Of a stretch of DNA of 64,000 nt, positions 32,298 through 43,734 are shown in pieces. The stretch lies in the NCBI RefSeq assembly GCF_003112775.1, contig NZ_BFCH01000018.1, positions 734,362-798,361 of the forward strand, read 5' to 3'. Below the pieces are notes generated by a model. It searched no databases and had not been told where the DNA came from. It saw nothing but the letters and a program-made list of their open reading frames with translations. Made by a program: the position numbers and the translations under genes. This DNA is from Mycobacterium montefiorense (GTDB lineage: Bacteria; Actinomycetota; Actinomycetes; Mycobacteriales; Mycobacteriaceae). Each line of letters opens with the position of its first letter. The first letter of the stretch is position 1.

Positions 32298-35200
32298 AAC
32301 GTGGATTCGCCCGGCCGACTCCGGAGAAGCCTCCGGTAATCAAGCCGGAAAACATCGTTCTACCAACACCGCTGAGCATTCCGCCACCGGAGGGCAAGCC
32401 CTGGTGGATGGTCGTGGTGGGGGTTCTGGTGGTCGGTCTGCTGATCGGCATGATCGCCATGACCTTTGCCAGCGGCTCGCACGTGTTCGGCGGCGCCGGC
32501 GCCATCTTCCCGATCTTCATGATCGGTGGTGTCGCGATGATGATGTTCGGCGGCCGGTTCGGTGGCCAGCAGCAGATGAGCCGCCCGAAACTCGACTCGA
32601 TGCGCGCCCAGTTCATGCTGATGCTGGACATGCTGCGCGAGACCGCCCACGAGTCGGCCGACAGCATGGACGCCAACTACCGGTGGTTCCACCCGGCTCC
32701 CGACACCCTGAGCGCTGCGGTGGGATCGCCGCGGATGTGGGAGCGCAAACCCGACGGTAAAGACCTCAACTTCGGTGTCGTCCGCGTCGGTGTCGGTATG
32801 ACACGTCCCGAAGTGACCTGGGGTGAGCCCCAGAACATGCCCACCGACATCGAGCTGGAGCCGGTCACCGGTAAGGCGCTTCAGGAATTCGGTCGCTATC
32901 AGAGCGTCGTCTACAACCTGCCCAAGATGGTTTCCCTGCTCGTGGAACCCTGGTATGCGCTGATCGGCGAGCGCCCACAGGTGCTGGCATTGATGCGGGC
33001 GATTGTCTGTCAGCTGGCGTTCTCTCACGGCCCCGACCACGTCCAGATGGTGGTGGTCAGTTCGGACTTGGACGAATGGGACTGGGTGAAGTGGCTGCCG
33101 CACTTCGGTGACTCCCGGCGCCACGACGCGGCGGGCAACGCCCGGATGGTCTACAGCTCGGTGCGTGAGTTCGCCGCCGAGCAAGCCGAATTGTTCGCCG
33201 GCCGTGGGTCGTTCACACCTCGCCACGCCAGTTCGTCGGCACAGACGCCGACGCCGCACACCGTGATCATCGCCGATGTCGTTGACCCACAATGGGAGTA
33301 CGTGATCAGCGCCGAAGGTGTCGACGGCGTGACGTTCTTCGACCTGACCGGTTCTTCGATGTGGACCTCGGTCCCCGAGCGGACGTTGCGGTTCGACGAC
33401 AAGGGCGTGATCGAGGCACTGCCTCGTGACCGCGACACCTGGATGGTGATCGACGACAAGCCGTGGTTCTTCGCTCTCACCGACCAGATCAGCGCCGCCG
33501 AGGCCGAGCAATTCGGGCAGAAGCTGGCGCACTGGCGCCTCGCCGAGGCGTACGAGGAAATCGGCCAGCGCGTCGCCCACATCGGTGCCCGAGACATCTT
33601 GGCCTACTACGGAGTTGACGATCCTGCCGAGATCGACTTCGACGCGCTGTGGGCTGCCCGCACCGACACGATGGGCCGCTCGAGATTGCGGGTGCCGTTC
33701 GGCAATCGCTCCGACAACGGCGAGCTGCTGTTCTTGGACATGAAGTCGCTGGACGAAGGCGGCGACGGCCCGCACGGAGTCATGTCCGGTACCACGGGTT
33801 CCGGTAAGTCGACGCTGGTGCGCACCGTGATCGAGTCGCTGATGCTCGCTCACCCACCCGAGGAACTGCAGTTCGTCCTGGCCGACCTCAAGGGTGGGTC
33901 AGCGGTCAAGCCGTTCAACGGGGTCCCGCACGTCTCGCGGATCATCACCGACCTCGAGGAAGACCAGGCGCTGATGGAGCGCTTCCTGGACGCGCTGTGG
34001 GGCGAAATCGCTCGCCGCAAGGCGGTGTGTGACAACGCCGGCGTCGACGACGCCAAGGAATACAACTCCGTGCGCTTGCGGATGCGCGCCCGCGGCCAGG
34101 ACATGCCGCCGCTGCCGATGCTCGTGGTGGTCATCGACGAGTTCTACGAATGGTTCCGCATCATGCCGACCGCGGTCGACGTCCTCGACTCGATCGGCCG
34201 GCAGGGCCGTGCCTACTGGATCCACCTGATGATGGCCTCGCAGACCATCGAAAGCCGCGCCGAAAAGCTCATGGAGAACATGGGTTACCGCTTGGTGCTG
34301 AAGGCGCGTACCGCGGGGGCGGCGCAGGCCGCAGGTGTGCCCAACGCCGTAAACTTACCGGCCCAAGCCGGTCTGGGTTATTTCCGTAGGAGCCTCGAGG
34401 ACATCGTCCGATTCCAGGCCGAGTTTCTCTGGCGCGACTACTACTCCCGCGGGATCACCATCGACGGTGACAATGCGCCGGTACTCGTGCACAGCATCGA
34501 CTACATTCGCCCGCAGCTGTTTACCAACTCGTTCACCCCGCTCGAGGTCAGTGTCGGAGGGCCGGACATCGAGCCGCCGCCCTTCCTCGGCAATGGCGAC
34601 TTGCTCGAGCCGGAGGGTGCCGAGGCCGAGGACGACGAAGGCATCAGGACGCCGAAAGTCGGCACCGAGATCATCAATCAGCTGCGCAAGATCGATTTCG
34701 AGCCCTACCGCTTGTGGCAACCGCCGCTGACACAACCGGTCGCCATCGACGATTTGGTCAACCGGTTCCTCGCCCGTCCGTGGAACCAGGACTACGGCAC
34801 CGCACGGGATCTGGTGTTCCCGATCGGGATTATCGACCGGCCGTTCAAGCACGACCAGCCACCGTGGACGGTTGACACCTCCGGTCCGGGCGCCAACGTC
34901 CTGATTCTGGGCGCGGGCGGTGCGGGCAAGACCACGGCACTGCAGACGCTGATCTGCTCGGCCGCGCTGACCCACACGCCCGAGCAGATCCAGTTCTACT
35001 GCCTGGCTTACAGCGGTACCGCGTTGACCACGATCGCGCGTCTTCCGCACGTGGGCGAGGTGGCCGGGCCGACGGATCCCTACGGTGTCCGCCGGACGGT
35101 TGCCGAACTGCTGGCGCTGGTGCGCGACCGCAAGCGCAGCTTCCTCGAACACTCAATCGCCTCGATGGACGTGTTCCGGCGCCGCAAGTTCGGCGGCGAG

Positions 35201-36460
35201 CCGGGACCGGTGCCCAACGACGGCTTCGGTGATGTCTACCTGGTGATCGACAACTACCGGGCACTGGCCGAGGAGAACGAGGTGCTGATCGAGCAGGTGA
35301 ATCAGATCATCAACCAGGGCCCCTCGTTCGGTGTGCACGTGGTGGTCACTGCCGATCGCGAATCGGAGCTGCGACCGCCGGTGCGTAGCGGGTTCGGCTC
35401 CCGGATCGAATTGCGCCTCGCCGCGGTGGAAGACGCCAAGCTGGTGCGGTCCCGGTTCGCCAAGGACGTTCCGGTCAAGCCGGGGCGCGGCATGGTTGCT
35501 GTCAACTACGTCCGACTCGACAGCGACCCACAGGCAGGCCTGCACACGCTGGTGGGCCGGCCGGCACTGGCCAACACTCCGGAAAAGATCTTCGAGTCCG
35601 ACAGTGTGGTCGCGGCGGTCAGCCGGCTCGCGAGCGGCCAGGCACCTCCGGTGCGTCGCCTGCCGGCACGGTTCGGCGTGGAGCAGGTCCGGGAACTGGC
35701 TGCCCGAGACCACCGCCAAGGTGTTGGCGTAGGCGGAATCACTTGGGCCATTTCGGAATTGGACCTGGCGCCGGTCTACCTTAACTTCAATGAGAATGCG
35801 CACTTGATGGTGACGGGCCGACGCGAATGTGGGCGTACCACGACGCTTGCCACGATCATGTCCGAAATCGGCCGGCTGTATGCGCCAGGATCCAGCACCG
35901 CACCGCCGCCGCCGGCGGGGCAGCCCTCGGCGCAGGTCTGGCTGGTCGACCCGCGCCGTCAGCTGCTGACCGTCCTGGGCACCGAGTACGTGGAGAAGTT
36001 CGCCTACAACCTCGACGGCGTGCAGGCGCTGGTAGGTGAGCTGGCAGCGGTTCTGGCAGGTCGTCAGCCCCCGCCCGGGCTTTCCGCACAGGAGTTGCTG
36101 TCGCGGTCGTGGTGGAGCGGTCCGGAGATCTTCCTGATCGTCGACGACGTCCAGCAGCTGCCACCCGGGTTCGATTCGCCGCTGCACCAGATCGCCCCCT
36201 GGGTGACCCGGGCCGCGGACGTCGGGTTGCACGTGCTGGTCACCCGCACGTTCGGTGGTTGGTCGTCGTCGGGCAGCGACCCAATCCTGCGGGCATTGCA
36301 CCAGGCGAACACGCCATTGCTGGTGATGGACGCCGATCCCGACGAGGGCTTCATCCGGGGCAAGATGAAGGGCGGCCCACTGCCCCGCGGTCGAGGCCTG
36401 CTGATGGCCGAGGACACCGGCGTGTTCGTCCAGGTGGCGGCGACCGAAGTCAGCAAGTAA
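32294..36460 (+). CDS. eccC5: ESX-5 FtsK/SpoIIIE-type ATPase EccC5
   Basis: 1388 residues with two membrane helices near 38-85 (WWMVVVGVLVVGLLIGMIAM; GGAGAIFPIFMIGGVAMMMF). Three ATPase domains follow. Walker A of domain 1 is GTTGSGKST near residue 496, with Walker B VVVIDEF. Domain 2 has GAGGAGKTT near 872. Domain 3 has GRRECGRTT near 1172, where Arg replaces the P-loop Lys, with FLIVDDVQQL as Walker B. EccC is the motor and substrate-recognition subunit, binding YxxxD/E signals of PE and Esx proteins. It overlaps eccB5 (ATGA). Confidence 0.97.
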   Translation: MKRGFARPTPEKPPVIKPENIVLPTPLSIPPPEGKPWWMVVVGVLVVGLLIGMIAMTFASGSHVFGGAGAIFPIFMIGGVAMMMFGGRFGGQQQMSRPKLDSMRAQFMLMLDMLRETAHESADSMDANYRWFHPAPDTLSAAVGSPRMWERKPDGKDLNFGVVRVGVGMTRPEVTWGEPQNMPTDIELEPVTGKALQEFGRYQSVVYNLPKMVSLLVEPWYALIGERPQVLALMRAIVCQLAFSHGPDHVQMVVVSSDLDEWDWVKWLPHFGDSRRHDAAGNARMVYSSVREFAAEQAELFAGRGSFTPRHASSSAQTPTPHTVIIADVVDPQWEYVISAEGVDGVTFFDLTGSSMWTSVPERTLRFDDKGVIEALPRDRDTWMVIDDKPWFFALTDQISAAEAEQFGQKLAHWRLAEAYEEIGQRVAHIGARDILAYYGVDDPAEIDFDALWAARTDTMGRSRLRVPFGNRSDNGELLFLDMKSLDEGGDGPHGVMSGTTGSGKSTLVRTVIESLMLAHPPEELQFVLADLKGGSAVKPFNGVPHVSRIITDLEEDQALMERFLDALWGEIARRKAVCDNAGVDDAKEYNSVRLRMRARGQDMPPLPMLVVVIDEFYEWFRIMPTAVDVLDSIGRQGRAYWIHLMMASQTIESRAEKLMENMGYRLVLKARTAGAAQAAGVPNAVNLPAQAGLGYFRRSLEDIVRFQAEFLWRDYYSRGITIDGDNAPVLVHSIDYIRPQLFTNSFTPLEVSVGGPDIEPPPFLGNGDLLEPEGAEAEDDEGIRTPKVGTEIINQLRKIDFEPYRLWQPPLTQPVAIDDLVNRFLARPWNQDYGTARDLVFPIGIIDRPFKHDQPPWTVDTSGPGANVLILGAGGAGKTTALQTLICSAALTHTPEQIQFYCLAYSGTALTTIARLPHVGEVAGPTDPYGVRRTVAELLALVRDRKRSFLEHSIASMDVFRRRKFGGEPGPVPNDGFGDVYLVIDNYRALAEENEVLIEQVNQIINQGPSFGVHVVVTADRESELRPPVRSGFGSRIELRLAAVEDAKLVRSRFAKDVPVKPGRGMVAVNYVRLDSDPQAGLHTLVGRPALANTPEKIFESDSVVAAVSRLASGQAPPVRRLPARFGVEQVRELAARDHRQGVGVGGITWAISELDLAPVYLNFNENAHLMVTGRRECGRTTTLATIMSEIGRLYAPGSSTAPPPPAGQPSAQVWLVDPRRQLLTVLGTEYVEKFAYNLDGVQALVGELAAVLAGRQPPPGLSAQELLSRSWWSGPEIFLIVDDVQQLPPGFDSPLHQIAPWVTRAADVGLHVLVTRTFGGWSSSGSDPILRALHQANTPLLVMDADPDEGFIRGKMKGGPLPRGRGLLMAEDTGVFVQVAATEVSK

Positions 36461-36485
36461 GACGGCAGCTGCTGGGTTGGGAGTT

Positions 36486-36502
36486 CCGCGGGTCGGCCGC
36501 GG
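36486..36502. terminator. Candidate bidirectional terminator hairpin, eccC5 / cyp143
   Basis: CCGCGG (36486-36491), loop GTCGG, CCGCGG (36497-36502) forms a 6-bp GC stem in the 42-bp gap between two converging genes, ending right at the cyp143 stop. There is no T tract. Confidence 0.4.
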
Positions 36503-38139
<1,637 letters not shown>

Positions 38140-38186
38140 CAGCGCCGACGGCGACAGAACCGAAACACCGGTAAGCAAATCAAAGG

Positions 38187-38270
38187 TGAACAATCGGCCG
38201 CCGTAAATGAACACGAGTTAGCCGGGAATGAACAATGGTTGGCCTGGTGTGAATAATTGGCATTGCTGGT
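38187..38270 (+). repeat. Degenerate 21-bp tandem repeat, four copies
   Basis: Four consecutive 21-bp units start at 38187, 38208, 38229 and 38250. Each opens with TGAACAAT or a one- to three-base variant, followed by a GG/GCC-rich part. Period is exact but the units have diverged. No frame gives a supported protein. Confidence 0.6.
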
Positions 38271-38304
38271 CGGCGGCGCCGGTATAAACCATTAATGTCT
38301 TCCA

Positions 38305-38339
38305 CGAGCGGCAGTTCAGCCCAAGTGAGCTGTCGCTCG
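38305..38339 (+). terminator. Strong hairpin after the ferredoxin gene
   Basis: CGAGCGGCAGTTCA (38305-38318) pairs with TGAGCTGTCGCTCG (38326-38339) over 14 positions, 12 Watson-Crick and 2 G-U when read rightward, with loop GCCCAAG. No U tract follows. Likely a terminator or an mRNA-end stabiliser. Confidence 0.5.
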
Positions 38340-38621
38340 GTTGCTGACAGCGGGGGTAATCGAGGCAGGATGGGCATGTCGTTCCTGACCAGATACCGGG
38401 AAATATGGTGGTAGAGCACCAGACCGGGGATGGCGAACGGGTGCACCGGATCCTCCTGGATTGCCTACTTACTGGGTTTGCTGACCGACGGACGTTCGGC
38501 TCCCAGGAGTCAGCGGTCCGCGGGTAGCAATCGCTGCTGCGGCGGCCACCAATGGTTTGTAAAGGTTCTTACGCGATAGCCGAGATTGCCACCGCAATCC
38601 CGGCCAATTGAGGAGGACACG

Positions 38622-39845
38622 GTGTTTGACTTCGGAGCGCTACCGCCCGAAATCAATTCCGGACGCATGTACGCGGGTCCGGGATCGGGGCCGATGATGG
38701 CCGCGGCCGCGGGCTGGGACGGGCTGTCGACGGAATTGGCCACGGCGGCGAGTGGCTACAGCTCAGTGATTTCCGAGCTCACCGGTGCACCATGGATCGG
38801 GCCCGCATCACAGAAGATGCTTGCCGCGGTCGTGCCGTACGTGGGCTGGCTCTGGGCGGCGGCCGCTCAGACCGAGGAGACCGCCAGCCAGGCGCGGGCG
38901 GCAGCGGCCGCTTTCGAGGCGGCGTTCATGATGACGGTGCCCCCGCCAGAGATCGCAGCCAACCGCGTGCTGTTGATGAACCTGATCTTTACCAACTTCT
39001 TCGGGCAGAACTCCGCGGCGATCGCGGTCACCGAGGCCCAATACATGGACATGTGGGCCGAGGATACCGTCGCCATGATCGGCTACGCCGCGTCCTCGGC
39101 GGTAGCCACCGACGTGGACCCGTTCGAGTCACCACCCAACACCACCACCCCGGACGGCACCGCCGACCAGGCCGCCGCAGTGACCCAAGCGGCGTCGCAG
39201 CCCGCGTCCAATTCCGCGCAGGCCGTGACGTCAGGGACAACGCAGCTGGCCTCCAGTTCGGCTGCGCCGCAAGCGCTGCAGCAAGTCGCCGCGGCCGCGG
39301 CCGCCGATCCCGCTGCCGCAGATCCGCCGCCGTGGTGGGTCGGGTGGTTGACCATCCCGACTCCGACCAACCCGATGGGGCTCAACCCCGGCTTCTTCAC
39401 GTTCTTCAAGAACATGGCCGGCTTCCCTTACTTCGGGGTGGGGCAGGGAAGCTTCGGCTACTCGATCCAGCAGCAGACGACGTTCGGTATCGGTAGCACC
39501 GCCGGCGCCCAAGGTGCGTGGTTCCCGACACCACAGTTCGCCGGCCTGGCAGCACTGGGCGGCGGCCACCCCGGCGGCGCCATAGCAGCCCACGCCGCCT
39601 CGTCAATCAAGGTCGGCGGACTGTCCGTCCCGTCAACCTGGAGCAGCGCCGCACCCGCACTCGAGGAACAGGCCCTACAAGCCACCACCGTCAACTACCT
39701 CGCCCAATCCGGCACCGGACCCGCCAACAACGGCGTCCTGCAAGGCATGCCAATGACCGGCGCAGGACGACGCGGCGCCGCAGGCTTCACCCACAAGTAC
39801 GGCTTCAAACGAAACGTGCTCGTCCGACCACCATCCGCCGGATGA
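38622..39845 (+). CDS. PPE family protein, SVP subfamily
   Basis: 407 residues from GTG 38622, six bases after AGGAGG. The PPE domain (1-180) begins [19 protein letters not shown], has the WxG-type turn around [10 protein letters not shown] and the [12 protein letters not shown] helix. The C-terminal part holds the SVP signature GGLSVPSTW and ends [18 protein letters not shown] proteins pair with PE partners, are held by EspG5 and are exported by ESX-5. No PE gene is directly beside it, so its partner may be the PE protein at 41573. In position it corresponds to PPE25. Confidence 0.93.
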   Translation: MFDFGALPPEINSGRMYAGPGSGPMMAAAAGWDGLSTELATAASGYSSVISELTGAPWIGPASQKMLAAVVPYVGWLWAAAAQTEETASQARAAAAAFEAAFMMTVPPPEIAANRVLLMNLIFTNFFGQNSAAIAVTEAQYMDMWAEDTVAMIGYAASSAVATDVDPFESPPNTTTPDGTADQAAAVTQAASQPASNSAQAVTSGTTQLASSSAAPQALQQVAAAAAADPAAADPPPWWVGWLTIPTPTNPMGLNPGFFTFFKNMAGFPYFGVGQGSFGYSIQQQTTFGIGSTAGAQGAWFPTPQFAGLAALGGGHPGGAIAAHAASSIKVGGLSVPSTWSSAAPALEEQALQATTVNYLAQSGTGPANNGVLQGMPMTGAGRRGAAGFTHKYGFKRNVLVRPPSAG

Positions 39846-39934
39846 ACCGCGATATGAATGCCTGGTCCACCGACGGGACCGTGCGAGCTCATTCCAGGAT
39901 TATTCTGTTCTTCCAGCATTAAGGAGGCCACGGC

Positions 39935-41158
39935 ATGTCGTTGGTTGATTTTGGGGCGTTGCCGCCAGAGGTTAACTCGGCACGTCTATACGCGGGCGCC
40001 GGCTCGACGTCATTGACGACAGCGGCCTCGGCATGGCGACACCTTGGCGCGGAACTGAATTCGGCCGCGTTGGGCTACGACAACGTGATCACTCAGTTGT
40101 CCAGCGAGGAGTGGCTGGGGCCTGCCTCGGCCGCGGCGGTCCAGGCGCTCACACCGTATGTGACGTGGATGAAGACCACCGCGGCTCAGGCCGAGCAGAC
40201 CGCCCAGCAGCTGGCCTCGGCGGCGGCGGCGTTTGAGTCCGCGTTCGCCTCAGTGGTGCCCCCACCGCTGATCGCGCAAAATCGGGCCCTGTTGACCCAA
40301 GCGTTGCAAACCAACGTCTTGGGCCAGAACACCAACGTGATCGCCCAGCTGGAGTCGCAATACGGGCAGATGTGGGCCCAGGATGCGAGCACGTTGTACA
40401 ACTACGCGGCCCAGTCCTCGACCGCGACCAAGCTGACCCCGTTCCAGTCGGCACCGGAGGTGTCTACCCAGGACGCTCAGGCCAAGCAGGACGCCGCGGT
40501 CTCGTCGGCGTCGGGGACTGCGGCGGGCAACGCCGGCAACACGACGGCGAGTGCGATCGAGCAGACGCCCAAGACGCTGGCGGCCGCGGCTACCCCTGCG
40601 GCGGCTACCGCCACGTCTGCCACCGACCCGTTCACCGAGCTGTGGTTCCTGTTGACTGGGCAGACCGTTTTGCCCAGCAGCTTCGCGACATTCGTCAACG
40701 GTCTGAGTCCGTTCGCCGGCTTCGCCTACAACGTCGAGGGTCTGCCGTACTTCAGCGTGGGTATGGGTAACAGCGGTGTGCAGATCGCCAAAAGTACCGG
40801 GCAACTCGGGGGTGCGGTGGCCAGTGCGGCTTCTGCTGCGCCGAAGGGTCTGGCCGGTTTGGGCGGAATGCTGGGCGGCGGCGCCCACGCGGCGTCGGTG
40901 GCAGCCGGTCTGGGCAACGCCGCCTCGGTCGGCCGGCTCTCGGTGCCGGCCGTCTGGTCCGGTGCGGCACCGGCGATCAGCCACGCCGCAGCCGTGCCCG
41001 TCAGCGCCATCAGCGCGGTCCCCGAAGCCGCCGGCTCGGGCAACCTGCTCGGCGGTATGCCACTGGCCGGCATGGGCGGCTCCCAGGGCTTCGGCGCCTC
41101 GGGTCCCCGCTACGGCTTCAAACCCACCGTCATGGCCCGCCCCCCCTTCGCCGGCTAA
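39935..41158 (+). CDS. PPE family protein, SVP subfamily
   Basis: 407 residues from ATG 39935 with AAGGAGG upstream. It begins [20 protein letters not shown]; the WxG-type turn is EWLGPASAAAV, and the SVP motif is GRLSVPAVW. It ends YGFKPTVMARPPFAG. It lies 89 bp after the first PPE gene and likely shares its transcript. In position it corresponds to PPE26/PPE27 of M. tuberculosis, but the PE18 gene present there is absent. Confidence 0.93.
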   Translation: MSLVDFGALPPEVNSARLYAGAGSTSLTTAASAWRHLGAELNSAALGYDNVITQLSSEEWLGPASAAAVQALTPYVTWMKTTAAQAEQTAQQLASAAAAFESAFASVVPPPLIAQNRALLTQALQTNVLGQNTNVIAQLESQYGQMWAQDASTLYNYAAQSSTATKLTPFQSAPEVSTQDAQAKQDAAVSSASGTAAGNAGNTTASAIEQTPKTLAAAATPAAATATSATDPFTELWFLLTGQTVLPSSFATFVNGLSPFAGFAYNVEGLPYFSVGMGNSGVQIAKSTGQLGGAVASAASAAPKGLAGLGGMLGGGAHAASVAAGLGNAASVGRLSVPAVWSGAAPAISHAAAVPVSAISAVPEAAGSGNLLGGMPLAGMGGSQGFGASGPRYGFKPTVMARPPFAG

Positions 41159-41572
41159 CCACCCCCGATCGTCTGCACAGCACTTGAGCGGCGGCACTGT
41201 CTTCGCCCTGTCGAGCGGCTTGCCGGCCAGTAATCGCTGGCCAGCAGGCGCGGCGACGTTGGTCGCATCGCGGGGACCCGGGCAACTTATCGGCGGCGAG
41301 ATTTTTACCGGCCAGCTACCGCCCCAACCCCCTGGCACCGCGCCTGCCAGCAGGCTTTCGACAACCACAGAGGTCAGACCTTGTCAGTACTATGATTTCG
41401 CTGCTCAGAGCCCCCAAAAGGGCCAAAACGCTGTTACTGTGTCGTTACTAAAAGTGAATTCGCCGTACCGTTCCGTGAACAATTGCGAACGGGCGGTCTT
41501 CGGAACAGGCTTTACGGAACACGGTCATCTACTCTCAGGCAGAGAGTTTGGGGATTATGGAGGAGGAACAAT
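41159..41572 (+). other. Intergenic region before the PE gene
   Basis: No gene is supported in these 414 bp. There is a short stem GGCCAG/CTGGCC (41225-41242, 6-nt loop). The last 200 bp are AT-richer and probably carry the promoter of the PE-esxM-esxN unit; no clear -35/-10 pair was found. Confidence 0.4.
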
Positions 41573-41872
41573 ATGTCGTTCGTGACGACACAGCCGGAGG
41601 CTTTGGCCGCGGCAGCCGGAACCCTGACGGGAATCGGATCTGCTCTTAGCGCCCAAAACGCGGCTGCGGCGGCCCCGACGACCGGGGTGGTACCGGCCGC
41701 TGCCGACGAGGTCTCGGCGCTCACCGCAGCTCAGTTCGCTGCGCACGCGCACATGTACCAGGCCGTCAGCGCTCAGGCTACGGCGATTCACGAGCAGTTC
41801 GTGAACACGTTGTCGACCAGTTCCGGCTCGTACGCCGCGACTGAGGCCGCCAACGCCGCCGCCGCCGGCTAA
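41573..41872 (+). CDS. PE family protein (PE18/PE19-like)
   Basis: 99 residues from ATG 41573, preceded by GGAGGAGGAAC. It is a PE domain only: MSFVTTQPEALAAAAGTLTG, the VVPAAADEVSALTAAQFAAH helix turn and the C-terminal SGSYAATEAANAAAAG. YAATE fits the YxxxD/E export signal. It should form a heterodimer with a PPE protein, probably one of the two upstream, for ESX-5 export. It has no PGRS or other extension. Confidence 0.93.
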   Translation: MSFVTTQPEALAAAAGTLTGIGSALSAQNAAAAAPTTGVVPAAADEVSALTAAQFAAHAHMYQAVSAQATAIHEQFVNTLSTSSGSYAATEAANAAAAG

Positions 41873-41944
41873 CCGGTTGGGTCATTTAAGGCTAGGGACG
41901 TCCCACACCGAAGTGGGCTCAACGCCAGTCACTCGGTGATCGGG

Positions 41945-41965
41945 CTAGCCGTCTGGAGCGGCTAG
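41945..41965 (+). other. Hairpin between the PE gene and esxM
   Basis: CTAGCCG (41945-41951), loop TCTGGAG, CGGCTAG (41959-41965) is a perfect 7-bp stem in the 238-bp gap. It could be a partial terminator or a processing site that allows esxM-esxN to be expressed differently from the PE gene. Confidence 0.35.
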
Positions 41966-42110
41966 ACGGTCCGGTGGGGGCGGGTTATGGGGAGGCAAAC
42001 ATCCTTAGGTATCCGGTCCGGCAGTCGCGTCAGCACTCGCAACTGGCCTGACCATCACTGTCCATCAGAACAAAAACTCGAGTAGCAAGTAATCGAAGGA
42101 GAAAGGCAAT

Positions 42111-42407
42111 ATGGCAACACGTTTTATGACCGACCCGCACGCGATGCGTGCGATGGCCGGCCGCTTTGAGATGCACGCGCAGACGGTGTCGGATGAGGCT
42201 CGCAGGATGTGGTCGTCGTCGATGAACATCGCCGGCGCGGGCTGGAGCGGTCAGGCTCAGGCCACTTCTTACGACACCATGGGTCAGATGAACCAGGCGT
42301 TCAACAACATTGTCAACATGCTGCACGGCGTGCGTGACGGGCTGATCCGTGACGCCAACAACTACGAGACGCAAGAGCAGGCCTCGCAGCAGGCCCTCGG
42401 CCACTAG
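42111..42407 (+). CDS. esxM: ESAT-6-like WXG100 protein EsxM
   Basis: 98 residues with GAAGGAG upstream of ATG 42111. The WXG turn is GAGWSGQAQ between two long helices and the C-terminal secretion motif is NYETQEQ (YxxxE). It pairs with EsxN, encoded 48 bp downstream, as an ESX-5 substrate. The sequence ([20 protein letters not shown]) is the highly conserved QILSS/EsxM-type family. Confidence 0.96.
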   Translation: MATRFMTDPHAMRAMAGRFEMHAQTVSDEARRMWSSSMNIAGAGWSGQAQATSYDTMGQMNQAFNNIVNMLHGVRDGLIRDANNYETQEQASQQALGH

Positions 42408-42455
42408 CCGCGAAACTCGCTGCTACCCAAACACTTTCAAGGGAGGACGTAGATA

Positions 42456-42740
42456 ATGTCGATCAATTATCAGTTCGGAGATGTGGACGCCCACGGCGCC
42501 CTGATCCGCGCGCAGGCTGCTTCGCTGGAAGCCGAGCACCAGGCCATCGTTCGCGATGTGCTGGCCGCCGGTGACTTTTGGGGTGGCGCCGGTTCGGTGT
42601 CTTGCCAGGAGTTCATCACCCAGTTGGGTCGCAACTTCCAGGTGATCTACGAGCAGGCCAACCAGCACGGCCAGAAGGTGCAGTCCGCGGGCAACAACAT
42701 GGCCAGCACCGACAGCGCCGTCGGGTCCAGCTGGGCCTGA
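42456..42740 (+). CDS. esxN: ESAT-6-like WXG100 protein EsxN
   Basis: 94 residues with GGGAGG upstream. The WXG turn is FWGGAGS; the start MSINYQFGDVDAHGALIRAQ is typical of the EsxN subfamily (Mtb9.9). It forms the antiparallel dimer with EsxM that ESX-5 exports. A very strong hairpin (42757-42792) follows the stop by 16 bp. Confidence 0.96.
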   Translation: MSINYQFGDVDAHGALIRAQAASLEAEHQAIVRDVLAAGDFWGGAGSVSCQEFITQLGRNFQVIYEQANQHGQKVQSAGNNMASTDSAVGSSWA

Positions 42741-42756
42741 CGCCCAAGACTTCAGG

Positions 42757-42792
42757 CGCGGCAGCACACCGGCAGTTCGGTGTGCTGCCGCG
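42757..42792 (+). terminator. 14-bp perfect hairpin after esxN
   Basis: CGCGGCAGCACACC (42757-42770), loop GGCAGTTC, GGTGTGCTGCCGCG (42779-42792) is a perfect 14-bp GC-rich stem between esxN and espG5. With no U tract it may be a mycobacterial terminator, or a block to 3' decay that raises esxM-esxN mRNA over the downstream genes. Confidence 0.6.
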
Positions 42793-42831
42793 TCCTGCGG
42801 TTACCGTGCACTACGACCTTCTGAGGTACTG

Positions 42832-43734
42832 ATGGACCAGCAGACCACCCGCACCGACATCACCGTGAACGTCGACGGCTTCTGGATGCTCCAGGCGTTA
42901 CTGGACATTCGACACGTCGCTCCGGAGCTGCGGTGCCGGCCCTACGTATCTACCGACAGCAGTGACTGGCTGAACGAACACCCCGGCATGGCGGTGATGC
43001 GTGAGCAGGGCATTGTCGTCGGCGACGAGGTCAATGAAGAAGTTGCGGCGCGGATGCGGGTGCTCTCCGCGCCAGACCTGGAAGTCATCGCGCTGCTGTC
43101 GCGGGGCAAGCTCCTTTACGGCGTCGTCGATGACGAAAGCCAGCCCCCGGGTTCGCGGGATATCCCCGACAATGAGTTCCGGGTGGTGCTGGCCCGACGC
43201 GGTCAGCATTGGGTATCCGCGGTTCGGGTCGGCGCCGACATCACCGTCGACGACGTCGCCGTCGCGGACAGCGCGTCGATCGCGGCGCTCGTGCTCGATG
43301 GTCTCGAGTCGATCCACCACGCAGAGCCCGCGGCCATCAACGCGGTGAACGTGCCGCTCGACGACATGCTGGAAGCCACCAAGTCGTGGCAAGAGTCCGG
43401 CTTCAACGTGTTCTCCGGCGGAGACTTGCGACGGATGGGCATCAGCGCCGCAACGGTAGCCGCACTGGGACAGGCACTTTCGGACCCGGCCGCAGAGGTT
43501 GCTGTGTACGCGCGCCAGTACCGGGACGACGCGAAGGGCCCTAGCGCGTCGGTGCTTTCGCTAAAAGATGGCTCCGGTGGCCGGATTGCGCTTTACCAAC
43601 AGGCACGGACGGCGGGTTCGGGGGAGGCCTGGTTGGCGATCTGTCCGGCGACCCCGCAGTTGGTGCAAGTCGGCGTCAAGACGGTGCTGGACACATTGCC
43701 TTATGGCGAGTGGAAGACCCACAGCAGGGTGTAA
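42832..43734 (+). CDS. espG5: ESX-5 PE/PPE chaperone EspG5
   Basis: 300 residues, the usual length. The N-terminus reads DITVNVDGFWMLQALLDIRH, and the middle shows YGVVDDESQPPGS and AVRVGADITVDDVAVAD. EspG5 binds the hydrophobic tip of the PPE partner in PE-PPE dimers in the cytosol and keeps them soluble for export. It is the first gene after the esxN hairpin, 91 bp downstream of esxN. Confidence 0.95.
   Translation: MDQQTTRTDITVNVDGFWMLQALLDIRHVAPELRCRPYVSTDSSDWLNEHPGMAVMREQGIVVGDEVNEEVAARMRVLSAPDLEVIALLSRGKLLYGVVDDESQPPGSRDIPDNEFRVVLARRGQHWVSAVRVGADITVDDVAVADSASIAALVLDGLESIHHAEPAAINAVNVPLDDMLEATKSWQESGFNVFSGGDLRRMGISAATVAALGQALSDPAAEVAVYARQYRDDAKGPSASVLSLKDGSGGRIALYQQARTAGSGEAWLAICPATPQLVQVGVKTVLDTLPYGEWKTHSRV

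Larger units (their letters stand above)
38140..38621. other. Intergenic region between ferredoxin and first PPE gene
   Basis: This 482-bp region has no credible gene. It contains a fourfold 21-bp tandem repeat (38187-38270), a strong 14-bp hairpin (38305-38339) and, near the PPE start, TTGTAAAGGTT (38557-38567), an 11-mer found again upstream of eccD5. The low-GC repeat part and the hairpin suggest termination after the ferredoxin gene followed by a new promoter. Confidence 0.5.

Noticed and set aside
32360..33853. Long leftward ORF (497 codons) inside eccC5
   Set aside because: It is the antisense shadow of a conserved ATPase domain in high-GC DNA; its product is His/Arg-rich with no family features.
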